Shown here: one piece after another, positions 34,626 to 47,245 of the stretch
Layout of the letters: each line of letters opens with the position of its first letter
How positions within the stretch are numbered: the stretch's first letter is position 1
Source: Portulaca oleracea
Taxonomy: Eukaryota > Streptophyta > Magnoliopsida > Caryophyllales > Portulacaceae
Direction: 5' to 3'
DNA: 64,000 bases
NCBI GenBank assembly: GCA_029582165.1
Contig: CM055877.1
Coordinates: 27,071,355 to 27,135,354 of the forward strand
Made by a program: the position numbers and the translations under genes
Notes under the pieces: model-generated
The model's input: only the letters and a program-made list of their open reading frames with translations
Databases searched by the model: none
Told to the model about the DNA's origin: nothing

Positions 34626-34815
34626 TGTAACATCCCGAAATTTTAGGTGTATATTAAAAATAAATAAATAAATAAATTGGTGGTAATAGAAACACCCATA
34701 ATAATAATAAGTGTATGTACAATAGGGGCAAGGGTATCGTTAACCGGGTAATCATTATAATACTGGCATATATCAATAGCAATAGTAGCAGTGTTATTAA
34801 TAATAGTAGTAGTAG

Positions 34816-34874
<59 letters not shown>

Positions 34875-35908
34875 GGAAACATTAGTGTTGTCCCATCTAC
34901 ATCCATAGTGCTGTATTAATATTAATAAAAGTGAGACGGATTAGTAGTGCCAAGACCACTAGGGAAAATTCTAGAACACAAATTGGGTTGTAATTGCCTA
35001 ATTCCTAATTAAGAAAAAAAAGAGACCATTATGCTGTCATATCATGGGTGAGCATCATATTGGTGGGTCATAATTGCCTAATGTGTCTCCCGATGATAGT
35101 ATAAATAGCCCATTTTGAAGTGAATATGGACACCACACACAAATCTAAGTACTACACCTTCAACTACTGCCGATTGTATCCATATATTAAACCAATATTT
35201 TCCTACTCTCTAGCAAGCAGACAACCAAGGCCGGTATTTTGGTTTTATGATCTCGATAGTTTAGACAACTCTAACTCTCTAAGTGAATATCAAGTCGAGG
35301 TACAGTAAATGTCAACCCATTCTCGTGAAATTATATTGTTTTACTAACTTATTATTGTTTATTGGATGTCCACAGTATCGTTACTATTATTGTTAGTGTA
35401 CCGGTGATCACCTGGTTATTGTTTGCGTGCCTATCGTTATTATCTGCGTGCCTATCGTTTATTGCGCGCCTATCGTTAAACTGCACGCCTATCGTTTATT
35501 ATTGCGCGCCTATCATTATTGGTATCGTTATTGTTGGACTATCCATAAACACTACTGTTCCCTCTCCCTCATTTGAAACTAAAATGAATTTCTAAATTAT
35601 TTTTTACATGGTTGGGTTTATTGTACTGGGATTCCGTTCTCATCTTTAAAATTGTTTTATGTTTTCAGGTTGATCGTTGCGATTACATGGGGTTGACTGT
35701 GTGGGACGCTCACCTACTGTTTCTATGTAGTGTTATCAAATAAATAGAATATGCTCCTATAAGTAATAATTCCCTATATTTTGTAAGAGTTTAATTTTAT
35801 TTGTCGAACAATTTAGCCAGTTGATTATTAATAAAGAATGATTTAGTTTTATAAATACTGATACTGTACTGGCCTTGCATGTCCCTAAGACATGCGACAT
35901 AACGCCCC
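34626..35908 (+). repeat. Gypsy A 3' LTR, truncated
   Basis: Matches the 5' LTR from its first base through AACGCCCC (35901-35908), then departs. About 63 bases of the LTR end, including the terminal TTACA, are missing. TATAAATA lies at 35100-35107. Confidence 0.9.
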
Positions 35909-35924
35909 GGTGGATTATTAATAA

Positions 35925-36286
35925 AGAATCTTATCCTTGTGAAGCTGACTGTGCCAACAAAATTAATATCTATCCTATGCAATGTGGCGACCGAGATTAT
36001 CCGTTTATCTTCACCCAGGCAGAGGGGGCCTTGTCCCTGCCCTCTATTATATATATATGTCCCTTGTCCCTAGGAAAAAGGTTGTTGGATTTGTTGCCTT
36101 GATATTCGATGTAAAGCTTTGTACTTGGAATATTGAATGAAAGATTGTGTTGCCTTGTCCCTACTACTTTGTATTGTTATTGCTTGTTTGTACGATTATT
36201 TGTAAAGGCTGAGTTGTGTTGCGAACGTGACTGCTGCACAGCGGAAAAATGTGAAATTGACTTAGGGAAAATTTTTCCCTGTGACA
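35925..36286 (+). repeat. Gypsy B1 5' LTR, second part
   Basis: Resumes B LTR sequence with GAATCTTATCCTTGTGAAGC and ends CCCTGTGACA. Compared with the complete LTR at 42560-43386, about 150 bases are missing between the two parts. The 16 or so bases before it (GGTGGATTATTAATAAA) resemble the interior of the A LTR (35819-35838), so the junction is chimeric. A primer site TTTGGTATCAGAGCC follows at 36287-36301. Confidence 0.8.
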
Positions 36287-36317
36287 TTTGGTATCAGAGC
36301 CTTGTTGATACTCTATC

Positions 36318-37139
36318 ATGGCAACTGTGACTGGGAGGACATCGACGCGCGTGGCTCGTATTGAAAGTATTCTTGGTGCGACCGAGGATACTGAAATTGG
36401 GGAGGGATTTACCGTCATTGGATGATTGAAAACGTTGGCTAGACAGGTTCAAGAGATGAACCTGATGATCTAGAAATTGATGGAGAAAGACGCCACTGGT
36501 GCTCTTTCGGACAGTGAGTTGGAGAACTCACCGTTAGTCCAGAAACTGTGGGATGAAATCGCTACCTTGAAGGCACAACTTGAGGCCTCCCCTCACAATG
36601 ATTCCAGACCACGGATCAAAGTCCCCGATCCTAGACCATATGATGGTGTTCGAGAGTCAAAGACGTTGGAAAATTTTATATGGGATTTGGAGCAGTACTT
36701 CTCGGTATCACAAGTGCCGGAAAGAGACACGGTGGTGGTGGCCGCTATGTTCTTGTCCGGGGATGCAAAAATTTGGTGGCGGTCTCGGTCTGAGGACGAC
36801 CGTGAGTCGGGGCGTGCTCCCATTGCGACATGGGATCAGATGAAGCGAGAGATGAGGGCTTAGTTTTTGCCTCATCATATTTCTTGGTCGTCCCGTGACC
36901 GGTTGAGGGAACTCCGACAGACTAGTACTGTTCGAGAGTATGTGAAAACGTTTATCTCTTTGCTGCTTGACATCAAGGGGATGTCAGAGGAGGATAAACA
37001 CTTCAACTTCATCTCGGGTTTAAAACCTTGGGCGCAAAATGAACTACGGCGACAATGCGTGGCGGATTTACCTTCGACAATTGTGTGTGCCGAAGCATTG
37101 GTGGACTTTAAGCCACCACAAGAGAAGTCTCGTCGTCAA
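36318..37139 (+). pseudogene. gag: Gypsy B1 Gag fragment
   Basis: Starts MATVTGRTSTRVARIESILG, then a coiled-coil-like segment and a capsid region (VPDPRPYDGV, FIWDLEQYF, MFLSGDAKIWW). Three in-frame stops are present: TGA at about 36423, TAG at about 36471 and TAG at 36861-36863. The frame is cut off after EKSRRQ where the inverted B2 LTR begins at 37143, before the zinc knuckle and pol. The first TGA is shared with the B2 gag. Confidence 0.8.
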
Positions 37140-37142
37140 CAA

Positions 37143-38016
37143 TGTCACAGGGAAAATTTTTGCCTAAGTCAATTTTCACGTTTTTCCGCTGTGCGGCAGT
37201 CACGTTCGCAACACAACTCAGCCTTTACAAACAATCGTACAAACAAGCAATAACAATACAAAGCAGTAGGGACAAGGCAACACAATCTTTTATTCAATAT
37301 TCCAAGTATAAAGCTTTACATCGAATATCAAGGCAACAAATCCAACAACCTTTTCCTAGGGACAAGGGACATATATATAATAGATGGCATGGACAAGGCC
37401 CCCTCTGCCTGGGTGAAGATAAGCGGATAATCTCAGTCGCCACATTGCATAGGATAGATATTAATCTCGTTGGCACAGTCTGCTTCACAAGGATAAGATT
37501 CATCAAACTCAAAAATCTGCATTCAATGAATGGCAGTTGTATCGTCGGCGATTATAGCTGTAATCGCGATTCTACTTGTCGGCCACCCACCCGTGGACTG
37601 GATGTGCCAGCTGACTCGGCAGTCGGTAGTGTTAGCGCGCCAGTTGCTACTGCGCCTCAGCAGTCGGCACTGTTGGCGTGCTAAGCGCGACCGCACATCG
37701 GTAGTCTTGGCGTGCAAGCCTACCTTGGCAGACTAGGCTGCCTCGGTAAGTCATACTGCCTGGGCATACCACGATGCCTCGGCAAGGGAGACTGCCTTGG
37801 CGAGCCAGACTGCTTTGCTCCCATCAATGCAAGCGTCCGATCAAACGTCATTCAAACTGTCTCCCGACATCAGCAAGTTCCCTGGCCTTGCCTTTGTCAC
37901 GCTAATGCCGCACTGGCCCAAACCACTTGGCATCTATCCCTCTCATTTCCTGTCAAGACCTTGTCAAGACAAGTCTTTCGATAGCATTTCCGTGCCCGGA
38001 AAACAAGCGTCTTACA
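37143..38016 (-). repeat. Gypsy B2 3' LTR
   Basis: 874 bp. Plus-strand ends are TGTCACAGGG and GTCTTACA. It is clearly diverged from the LTR at 42560-43386, notably in the middle (37540-37760), with indels. Confidence 0.85.
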
Positions 38017-38029
38017 AACTTCCCCCACC

Positions 38030-41000
38030 TGATGAACTTGACGTCGTCGTCAAGTAGTCACGGATCTTATCCTCAAATTGCCAAAGGTTAATATCTCGCT
38101 CCCACGTAGCTTCTGCCTTACTTTGCCCTTTCTATTGAACCAAGTACTCAACCCTCCGGGTTTTCTTACTTTGCCCCTTCTCCCTTCTATCTAGGACCTT
38201 CTCCACATCCTTGTAAAATTGCTTCCGGACTATGGGAGGATTCCTTAGGACGAGCGGGTGCAAGTTGTCCAAATCAGAATAGTAAGGCTTTAAGAAACTA
38301 ACGTGGAAAGTGGGATGCACTTTCAACTGTTCTGGCAAGTTCAATCGCTAAGCCACTTTACCGATCCTTTTGAGGATCTCAAAGGGTCCGTCATACTTAG
38401 GAATCAAGGACCGTTGGGCAGATTTGCTACTGATCCGTTTCCACATTTGTGGAGTAAGCTTAAACACCACCTTATCCCCAACGTTAAACTCAAGCGGCCT
38501 CCGCTTAGCATCCGCATACTTCTTCATGCGGCGAGCGACCTTCTCAAGGATGTCTCGCGCCTCTTCCAACATCTCTTGTCGGTTTAAGACAAAGCGATGA
38601 GCACAGGGACACCCAGTGTCCTTATCCTGGTTTGCCACTTCGTGGGGAGTCAATGGTTGCCAGCCCATGGCAAGTTCAAAAGGACTATGGCCCGTCGCAC
38701 TGCTCTTGTGCAAATTATAGCAAAATTGGGCGGTATCCAGAAAGTCTAGCCAATTTCTTTGAGAAGCCGACACATAGTGTCGTAAGTACTCCTCAAGAAG
38801 AGAGTTTATACGCTCGGTCTAGCCATCCGTTTGCGAATGATTGGCAGTCGAGAATTTCAATTCAGACCCCATCAAATTGAACAACACTGTCCAGAATCGG
38901 CCTGTAAACCGAGTATCCCTATCGTTGACAATATCTTCGGGTAAGCCGAAGTATTTGACAACATGACCAAGGAATAGCTTGGCTGCTTCCTCGGCGGGAC
39001 AAGCACCCGGTGCCGGGATGAACACTACACACTTGGAGAATCGATCGACGACCACCATCACAGATTTACACCCTTGCATCGAGGGAAAACCCGAAATGAA
39101 ATCCATAGACGCTAACTGCCATGGCCTTTCCGGGTTCGGAAGAGGTTGAAGCAAATCGGCCTCCTTCCTCCTCACAGTCTTGTCAAGTTGGCAATCCATG
39201 CACGACTTGACATAGGCTTTCACTTCCGACTCCATCCTAGGCCAAAAGTAACTCTTGGCTAGCAAAGCCAAAGTTCTTTCCTGACCAGGATGTCCAACCA
39301 ACTTCGAGTCATGGACTTCTTGCAAAAGTTCATGCCTCAATTTCCCGGCAGGAACATAGAGGCACCTGCCTTGGGCGAACAACAAGTGGTCCTCCAACCA
39401 ATATCGACGTACCACGCCATCGGTGACTTGTTGTCGCAACCGTTGATAGGCTTGGTCTTCTTTCGAGAACTCACGGATTTTGCCAACAAGGTCGGTCTCA
39501 ATCCTAGACAAGGCTGTCACAACACTCCGCATGGCACTCAAAGCCTTACGACTTATGGCATCTAGAACCAGATTGTGCCGTCTCGGTTTGTGTTTCTACA
39601 CAAAATCATACTTCTGAAGGAACTCTTGCCATCGCGCTTGCTTAGGAGACAACTTTTTCTGAGTTTGGAAGTGAGTGTCGGCAACGTTATCTGTTTTCAC
39701 CACAAACTTAGTGCCTAACAAATAGTGTCTCCACACTCTAAGGCAATGCACCACCGCTAACATTTCTTTTTCATGGGTTGAATACTTCAATTCATCCCCA
39801 TGGAGTTTCCTTCCTTCGAAGGCAACAGGATGACCCTCCTGGACTAGAACACCCCCGATGGCCTTGTCCGAGGCATCTGTATGCACTTCAAATGGTTTGT
39901 CAAAGCATGGCAAACACAAAACAGGTTCCGACGCAACAGCCTGTTTCAGCCCTTCAAAGGCTGCTTGACAATTATCATCCCAAACCTATTTCTGGTTTTT
40001 TCTAAGTACATCAGTGAGGGGCGATACTCTTCGCGAGTACCCCTTGATAAACTTGCGATAATAATTCGCCAAACCTAGGAACGATCGCAGTTCCGAGACG
40101 GACTTAGGAGGTGGCCAATCCACGATGGCCCTCACCTTCCTCTCGTCCATTTTCACAAGACCCTTACTGATCTTGTGACCCAAAAACATAATTTCCTGTT
40201 GGGAAAATTCGCATTTCTCCTTCTTCACATACAATTCATATTCACGCAATTTCTGAAATACTTTCGCAAGTGAACAATATGATCATTTAACGATTTCGAA
40301 TATATTACAATATCTTCGCAAGTATACCACACAAAAATCGTCTAAATAATCATACAATACATCGTTCATCAAGTTACAAAAGGTTGCCGGGGCATTTGTC
40401 AACCCAAACGGCATAACAAGAAATTCATAAGAACCGTATCTTGTCACACAAGTCGTTTTGGGCTCGTCTCCTTCCGCAATTCGCACTTGCCAATAGCCCG
40501 ACCGAAGATCTAGCTTTGTAAAGAAGGATGCCTTGGACAAACGATCAAACAAATTGTCAGTACGCGGAATCGAATATTTGTTCTTAATCGTAACTTTATT
40601 CAAAGCTTGATAGTCGATACACATACGCAACGTACCGTCTGACTTCCGCTGAAAAAGCACCGGCGCCCCATACGGTGCCTTGGAAGGTTGAATGAATCCG
40701 ACCTTTAACAGATCATTCAACTGCTTCCGTAACTCAACCAATTCTGCCGGTGCCATTCGATACGGAGCCTATGCCGGGGGCTTAGCGCCCGGCTCCAACT
40801 CGATGGCGTGATCCACCACACGCTTGGAGGCAGCCATTGAGGCGATTATGGAGGCATCCCGAATTCCTCTAGTACCGATGCTACCGCATTCAGTACTTCC
40901 ATGGCCCGGCCGGGACTAGTCTCTACCAAGACTGCCACAAAGGTTGGGTTTCGTTTGCGCACACCCTCTTTCAATTGCATTGCAGACAAAAGAGGGGATC

Positions 41001-42528
41001 TCTGCCCCTTGTCAAGGCTCACAGCCCGTGAGAAGCAAGGTCTATTCTCATCCCCGATGAGGATCCCACCGAGGTGCGGCATAATGGACACTTTGGCTTT
41101 TTGCAAAAATTCGTTCCCCAGAACAACATCAAAGTCATCTAAAGGTACAACAAGAAAGTCCATCGTGCCCATCCAACAATCAATCCATAAAGTTACACCC
41201 TCAAGCAAGCCGACCGCGTTTGACGCAGCGACATTCATCGTTTTTAATTGAGAATTGGTGGGGGACAAAGGGAAACCAAATCTCTCGGCTACCTCGGTTT
41301 TCATAAAGTTATGGGTCGCACCCAAATCCACCAACGCAATCACAAGCTTCCCGGCAATACTCACATCCAAATATAATAAGTTAAGAAGTAAAGGAGACAA
41401 GGATTGTGTACCTTCGTGCATGGCTCCTAGCCGTTGCAGCGGATTTATGCGTACCGGGACGATCTCCGTACCCGTCGGCTCCTCGGCCTTCTCCTCAAAC
41501 ATAGCCGCAACTTGCTGGCGCTTGGGACTGTCCTTGGCCAGATGTCGTCGACGACAAATGAAGCAGCCATCGGCAGGGCGAGGCTTCTTGGGCGAGTATG
41601 CCTGTGCGGGTACCTTCCCCTTCGGCGAATCTCTCGATACATCATCCCGCTTCCTCTTTCCCTGCGTCTGCTTGCCCTGGAAGGCCGACTGTTTCCGCCC
41701 TTCTCGCCTTGACGACGAGACTTCTCTTGTGGTGGCTTAAAGTCCACCAATGCTTCGGCACACGCAATTGCCGAATGTAAATCCGCCATGCGTTGCCGTT
41801 GTAGTTCAATTTGCGCCCAAGGTTTTAAACCCGAGATGAAGTTTAAGAGTTTATCCTCCTCTGACATCCCCTTGATGTCAAGCAGCAAAGAGGTAAATGT
41901 TTTCACATACTCTCGAACAGTACTAGTCTGCTTGAGTTCCTCAACCGATCGCCACGACGACCAAGAAATATGATGAGGTAAAACTAAGCCCTCATCTCTC
42001 GCTTCATCCGATCTCATGTCGCATGATGAGCACGCCCGACTCACTGGCCGTCCTCGCCAGAGACCGCCACCAAATTTTTGCATCCCCGGACAAGAACATA
42101 GCGGCCACCACCACCGTGTCTCTTTCCGGCACTTGTGATACCGCGAAGTACTGCTCCAAATCCCATATAAAATTTTCCAACGTCTTTGACTCTTGAACAC
42201 CATCATATGGTCTAGGATCGGGGACTTTGATCCGTGGTCTGGAATCATTGTGAGGGGAGGCCTCAAGTTGTGCCTTCAAGGTAGCGATTTCATCCCACAG
42301 TTTCTGGACTAACGGTGAGTTCTCCAACTCACTGTCCGAAAGAGCACCAGTGGCGTCTTTCTCCATCAATTTTTGGATCATCAGGTTCATCTCTTGAACC
42401 TGTCTAGCCAACGTTTTCAATCATCCAATGACGGTAAATCCCTCCCCAATTTCAGTATCCTCGGTCGCACCAAGAATACTTTCAATACGAGCCACGCGCG
42501 TCGATGTCCTCCCAGTCGCAGTTGCCAT
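38030..42528 (-). pseudogene. gag-pol: Gypsy B2 Gag-Pol, inactivated
   Basis: Gag starts at 42528 (MATATGRTSTRVARI) and meets a TGA at about 42424. Capsid continues to about 41720, with a zinc-knuckle remnant near 41545-41575. Protease (about 41330) reads LVDLGATHNF, with Leu where the family has Ser or Thr after the catalytic Asp. RT (40283-40756 then 39986-40249) has a frameshift in the catalytic box near 40320. RNase H is at 39596-39919 ([12 protein letters not shown]). Integrase (38819-39541) includes its zinc finger, VVVDRFSKC and NDRDTRF, and hits a stop at 38819-38821 just before its catalytic Glu. A chromodomain-like C-terminus (LDRREKGQSKK) lies near 38150-38200. It cannot make functional Pol. 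Confidence 0.85.
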
Positions 42529-42559
42529 GATAGAGTATCAACAAGGCTCTGATACCAAA

Positions 42560-43386
42560 TGTCACAGGGAAAAATTTTCCCTAAGTCAATTTCACATTTT
42601 TCCGCTGTGCAGCAGTCACGTTCGCAACACAACTCAGCCTTTACAAATAATCGTACAAACAAGCAATAACAATACAAAGTAGTAGGGACAAGGCAACACA
42701 ATCTTTCATTCAATATTCCAAGTACAAAGCTTTACATCGAATATCAAGGCAACAAATCCAACAACCTTTTTCCTAGGGACAAGGGACATATATATATATA
42801 TATAATAGAGGGCAGGGACAAGGCCCCCTCTGCCTGGGTGAAGATAAACGGATAATCTCGATTGCCACATTGCACAGTATAGATATTAATCTCGTTGGCA
42901 CAGTCTGCTTCACAAGGATAAGATTCATAGAACTCAAAAATCTGCATTCAACGAATGACAGTTGTAACTGCCGGCAGTTACCCAGCTATCCGGTCAGTCC
43001 ACCCGTAGACTGGACGTGCTAGCCGACTCGGCAGTCAGCAGTGTTGGCGTGCCAGGCGCTACCGCACCTCGACATTCTTGGCGTGCAAGCCTGCCTCGAC
43101 AGACTAGGCTGCCTCGGCAAGCTAGACTACCTTAGCATACTAGGATGCCTCGGTAAGCTAGACTGCGTTGGCTAGCCAGACTGCTTTGCTCCCATCAACG
43201 CAAGCGTCCGATCAAACGTCATCCAAACTGTCTTCCGACATCGGCAAGTTCCCTGGTCTTGCCTTTGTCACGCTAATGCAACATTGCCCAACTCGCTTGG
43301 CATCCATCCCTCTCATTGCTTGTCAAGACCTTGTCAAGACAAGTCTTTCGGCAGCATTTCTCTGCCCGGAAAACAAGGGTCTTACA
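42560..43386 (-). repeat. Gypsy B LTR shared between B2 and the next internal region
   Basis: 827 bp, TGTCACAGGG...GGTCTTACA on the plus strand. It serves as the 5' LTR of B2 and lies directly after a polypurine tract at 43388-43402, so it is also the 3' LTR of the truncated copy to its right. Confidence 0.88.
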
Positions 43387-46300
43387 AACTTCCCCCACCT
43401 GATGAACTTGACACCCTCGTCAAGTAGACATGGATCTTATCCTCAAATTTCCTTAGGTTAATATCTCGCTCCTACGTAGCTTCTGCCTCGCTTTGCCCTT
43501 TCCATTGAACCAAGTACTCAACCCTCCGATTTTTCTTACTTTGCCCCTTCTCCCTTCTATCTAGGACCTTCTCCACATCCTTATCAAATTGCTTCCGGAA
43601 TGTGGAAGGATTCCTTAGGACGGGCGGGTGCAAGTTGTCAAAATAAGAATAGTAAGGCTTTAAGAAACTAACGTGGAAAGTGGGATGCACTTTCAACCGT
43701 TCCGGCAAGTTCAATCGGTAAGCCAATTTACCGATCCTTTTGAGGATCTCAAAGGGTCCGTCATACTTAGGAATCAAGGACCGTTGGGCAGATTTGCTAC
43801 TGATTCGTTTCCAGATTTGTGGAGTAAGCTTTAACAACACCTTATCCCCAACGTTAAACTCAAGCGGCCTCCGCTTAGGATCCGCATACTTCTTCATGCG
43901 GCGAGCGGCCTTCTCAAGGCTGTCTCGCGCTTCTTCCAACATCTCTTGTCGGTTTAAGACGAAGCGATGAGCACCGGGACACCCTGTGTCCTTATCCTGC
44001 TTTGCCACTTCGTGGGGAGTCAATGGTTGCCAGCCCATGGCAAGTTCAAAAGGACTATGTCCCGTCGCATTGCTCTTGTGCAAATTATAGCAAAATTGGG
44101 CGGTATCCAGAAGGTCTAGCCAATTTCTTTGAGAAGCCGACACATAGTGTCGTAAGCACTCCTCAAGAAGAGAGTTTATGCGTTCGGTCTGGCCATCCGT
44201 TAGCGGATGATTGGCAGTCGAGAATTTCAATTAAGACCCCATCAAATTGAAAAACACAGTCCAGAATCGGCCTGTAAAACGAGTATCCCTATCGTTGATA
44301 ATATCTTCTGGTAAGCCGAAGTATTTGACAACATGACCAAGGAATAGCTTGGCCGCTTCCTCGGCGGGACAAGCACCCGGTGCCGGGATGAACACTACAC
44401 ACTTGGAGAATCGATCGACGACCACCATCACAGATTTACACCCTTGCACCGAGGGAAAACCCGAAATGAAATCCATAGACACTAACAGCCATGGCCTTTC
44501 CGGGGTCGGAAGCGGTTGAAGCTAATCGGCCTCCTTCCTCCTCTCAGTCTTGTCAAGTTGGCAAACCATGCACGAGTTGACATAGGCTTCCACTTCCGAC
44601 TCCATCCTAGGCCAAAAGTAACTCTTGGCTAGCAAAGCCAAAGTTCTTTCCCGACCAGGATGTCCAGCCAACTTCGAGTCATGGACTTCTCGCAAAAGTT
44701 CATGCCTCAATTTCTCGGCAGGAACACAGAGGCACTTGCCTTGGGCGAACAACAAGTGGTCCTCCAACCAATATCGACGTACCACGCCATCGGTGACTTG
44801 TTGTCGCAACCGTTGATAGGTTTGGTCCTCTTTCGAGAACTCACGGATTTTGCCAACAAGGTCGGTCTCAATCCTAGACAAGGCTGCCACAACACTCCGC
44901 ATGGCACTCAAAGCCTTACGACTTATGGCATCTGGAACCAGATTGTGCCGTCCCGGTTTGTGTTTCCACACAAAATCGTACTCCTGAAGGAACTCTCGCA
45001 TCGCGCTTGCTTAGGAGACAACTTTTTCTGAGTTCGGAAGTAAGTGTTGGCAACGTTATCTGTTTTCACCACAAACTTAGTGCCTATCAAATAGTGTCTC
45101 CACACTCTAAGGCAATGCACCACCGCTAGCATTTCTTTTTCATGGGTCGAATACTTCAATTCAGCCCCATGGAGTTTCCTTCCTTCGAAGGCAACAGGAT
45201 GACCCTCCTGGACTAGAATACCCCCGATGGCCTTATCCGAGGCATCTGTATGCACTTCAAATGGTTTGTCAAAGCATGGCAAACACAAAACAGGTTCCGA
45301 CACAACAGCCTGTTTCAGCCCTTCAAAGGCTGCTTGACAATTTTCATCCCAAACCCATCTCTGGTTTTTTCTAAGTAAATCAGTGAGGGGCGATACTCTT
45401 TGCGAGTACCCCTTGATAAACTTGCGATAATAATTCGCCAAACCTAGGAACGATCGCAGTTCCGAGACGGACTTAGGAGGTGGCCAATCCACGATGGCCC
45501 TCACCTTCCTCTCGTCCATTTTCACAAGACCCTTACTGATCTTGTGACCCAAAAACATAATTTCCTGTTGGGAAAATTCGCATTTCTCCTTCTTCACATA
45601 CAATTCATATTCACGCAATTTCTGAAATACTTTCGCAAGTGAACAATATGATCATTTAACGATTTCGAATATATTACAATATCTTCGCAAGTATACCACA
45701 CAAAAATCATCCAAATAATCATACAATACATCGTTCATCAAGTTACAAAAGGTTGCCGGGGCATTTGTCAACCCAAACGGCATAACAAGAAATTCATAAG
45801 AACCGTATCTTGTCACACAAGTCGTTTTGGGCTCGTCTCCTTCCGCAATTCGCACTTGCCAATAGCCCGACCGAAGATCTAGCTTCGTGAAGAAGGATGC
45901 CTTGGACAAACGATCAAACAAATTGTCAGTACGCGGAATCGAATATTTGTTCTTAATCGTAACTTTATTCAAAGCTTGATAGTCGATACACATACGCAAC
46001 GTACCGCCCGACTTCCGCTGAAAAAGCACCGGCGCCCCATACGGTGCCTTGGAAGGTTGAATGAATCCGACCTTTAACAGATCATTCAACTGCTTCCGTA
46101 ACTCAACCAATTCTGCCGGTGCCATTCGATACGGAGCCTATGCCGGGGGCTTAGCGCCCGGCTCCAACTCGATGGCGTGATCCACCGCATGCCTTGGAGG
46201 CAGCCGTTGAGGCAATTCTGGAGGCATCACATCCCCGAATTCCTCTAGTACCGATACTACCGCATCCGGTACTTCCATGGCCCGGCCGGGGCTAGTCTCT

Positions 46301-47087
46301 ACCAAGACTGCCACAAAGGTTGGGTTTCTTTTGCGCACACCCTCTTTCAATTGCATTGCAGACAAAAGAGGGGATCTCTGCCCCTTGTCAAGTCTCACAG
46401 CCCGTGCAAAGCAAGGTCTATTCTCATCCCCGATGAGGATCCCCGGAACAACATCAAAGTCATCTAAAGGTACAACAAGAAAGTCCATCGTGCCCATCCA
46501 ACGATCAATCCACAAAGTTATGCCCTCAAGCAAGCCGATCGCGTTTGACGCAGCGGCATTCACCGTTTTTAATTGAGAATTGGTTGGGGACAAAGGTAAA
46601 CCAAATCTCTCGGCTACCTCGGTTTCCATAAAGTTATGGGTCGCACCCGAATCCACCAACGCAATCACAGGCTTCCCGGCAATACTCACATCCAAATATA
46701 ATAAGTTAGGAAGTAAAGGAGACAAGTATTGTGTACCTTCGTGCAAGGCTCCTAGCCGTTGCAGCGGATTTTTGCGTACCGGGACGATCTCCTTACCCGT
46801 CAGCTCCTCGGCCTTCTCCTCAAACATAGCCGCAACTTGCTGGCGCTTGGGACAGTCCCTGGCCAGATGTGGTCCACGACAAATGAAGCAGCCATCGGCA
46901 GTCACGGTCATATAGGTGTGATTGGGAGCTGGCACGGATTAGGGCACTACGGATCGTGGCCCTAGCACAGGTAGTGGTAGGGTTGCCACGGTCCGTGGTA
47001 AAGCGTAACTCTTTCAATTTCAAATCTCGTTGATTTTCTTTCGATTTCAAATCTCCTTGATTCTAGCCTTGATATAATCCATGTGGG
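43387..47087 (-). pseudogene. gag-pol: Second gypsy B internal region, truncated in gag
   Basis: The order matches B2: chromodomain (43472-43560, with a stop where TWERD is usual), integrase (43472-44482, 44522-45001), RNase H and RT C-terminal part (44923-45618), RT (45652-46125), protease (46138-46935, with intact LVDSGATHNF), zinc knuckle CFICRGPHLARDC near 46870. A 56-bp deletion relative to B2 lies at about 46442. The same RT catalytic-box frameshift as B2 is present near 45690. Gag is lost beyond about 46917-47087, where the Mutator-like element begins, and no 5' LTR or primer site follows on the right. Confidence 0.85.
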
Positions 47088-47245
47088 TATTATGGGCTAT
47101 GCTTAATTTCGGCCTCCTTTTTACTAATGTCGCCCCCAAATGACTATTTTTCCCCTCTCCTCCCAATCTCCTCTCACTCTCCTCTCAAATTCTCTCTCTA
47201 ATCTTAACCCTAAAATTTGTATTGGTTTTTTTAATTTATCCAAAA

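Larger units (their letters stand above)
27450..35908 (+). mobile_element. Ty3/gypsy element A (chromovirus type), nested in the B1 LTR
   Basis: A 5' LTR (27450-28772) is followed by a primer site TGGTATCAGAGCC (28776-28788, initiator Met type), a long leader, gag, pol, then a 3' LTR (34626-35908) truncated at its end. Gene order protease-RT-RNase H-integrase is gypsy-type. The pol C-terminus has the ILDRREKQLRNK...EEATW layout of plant chromoviruses, which suggests the Tekay/Del lineage (inference). The two LTRs differ at few positions, so the insertion is fairly recent, yet the coding region is broken in several places. Confidence 0.9.
37143..43386 (-). mobile_element. Gypsy element B2 (chromovirus type), full length
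   Basis: Bounded by LTRs at 37143-38016 (3' LTR) and 42560-43386 (5' LTR). On the minus strand a TTTGGTATCAGAGCC primer site (42545-42559) follows the 5' LTR and a CAGGTGGGGGAAG polypurine tract precedes the 3' LTR (about 38018-38032). Internal order is gag, protease, RT, RNase H, integrase, chromodomain. Flanking sequences give no target duplication: the right side continues directly into a second B internal region and the left side is B1 gag. Confidence 0.88.
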
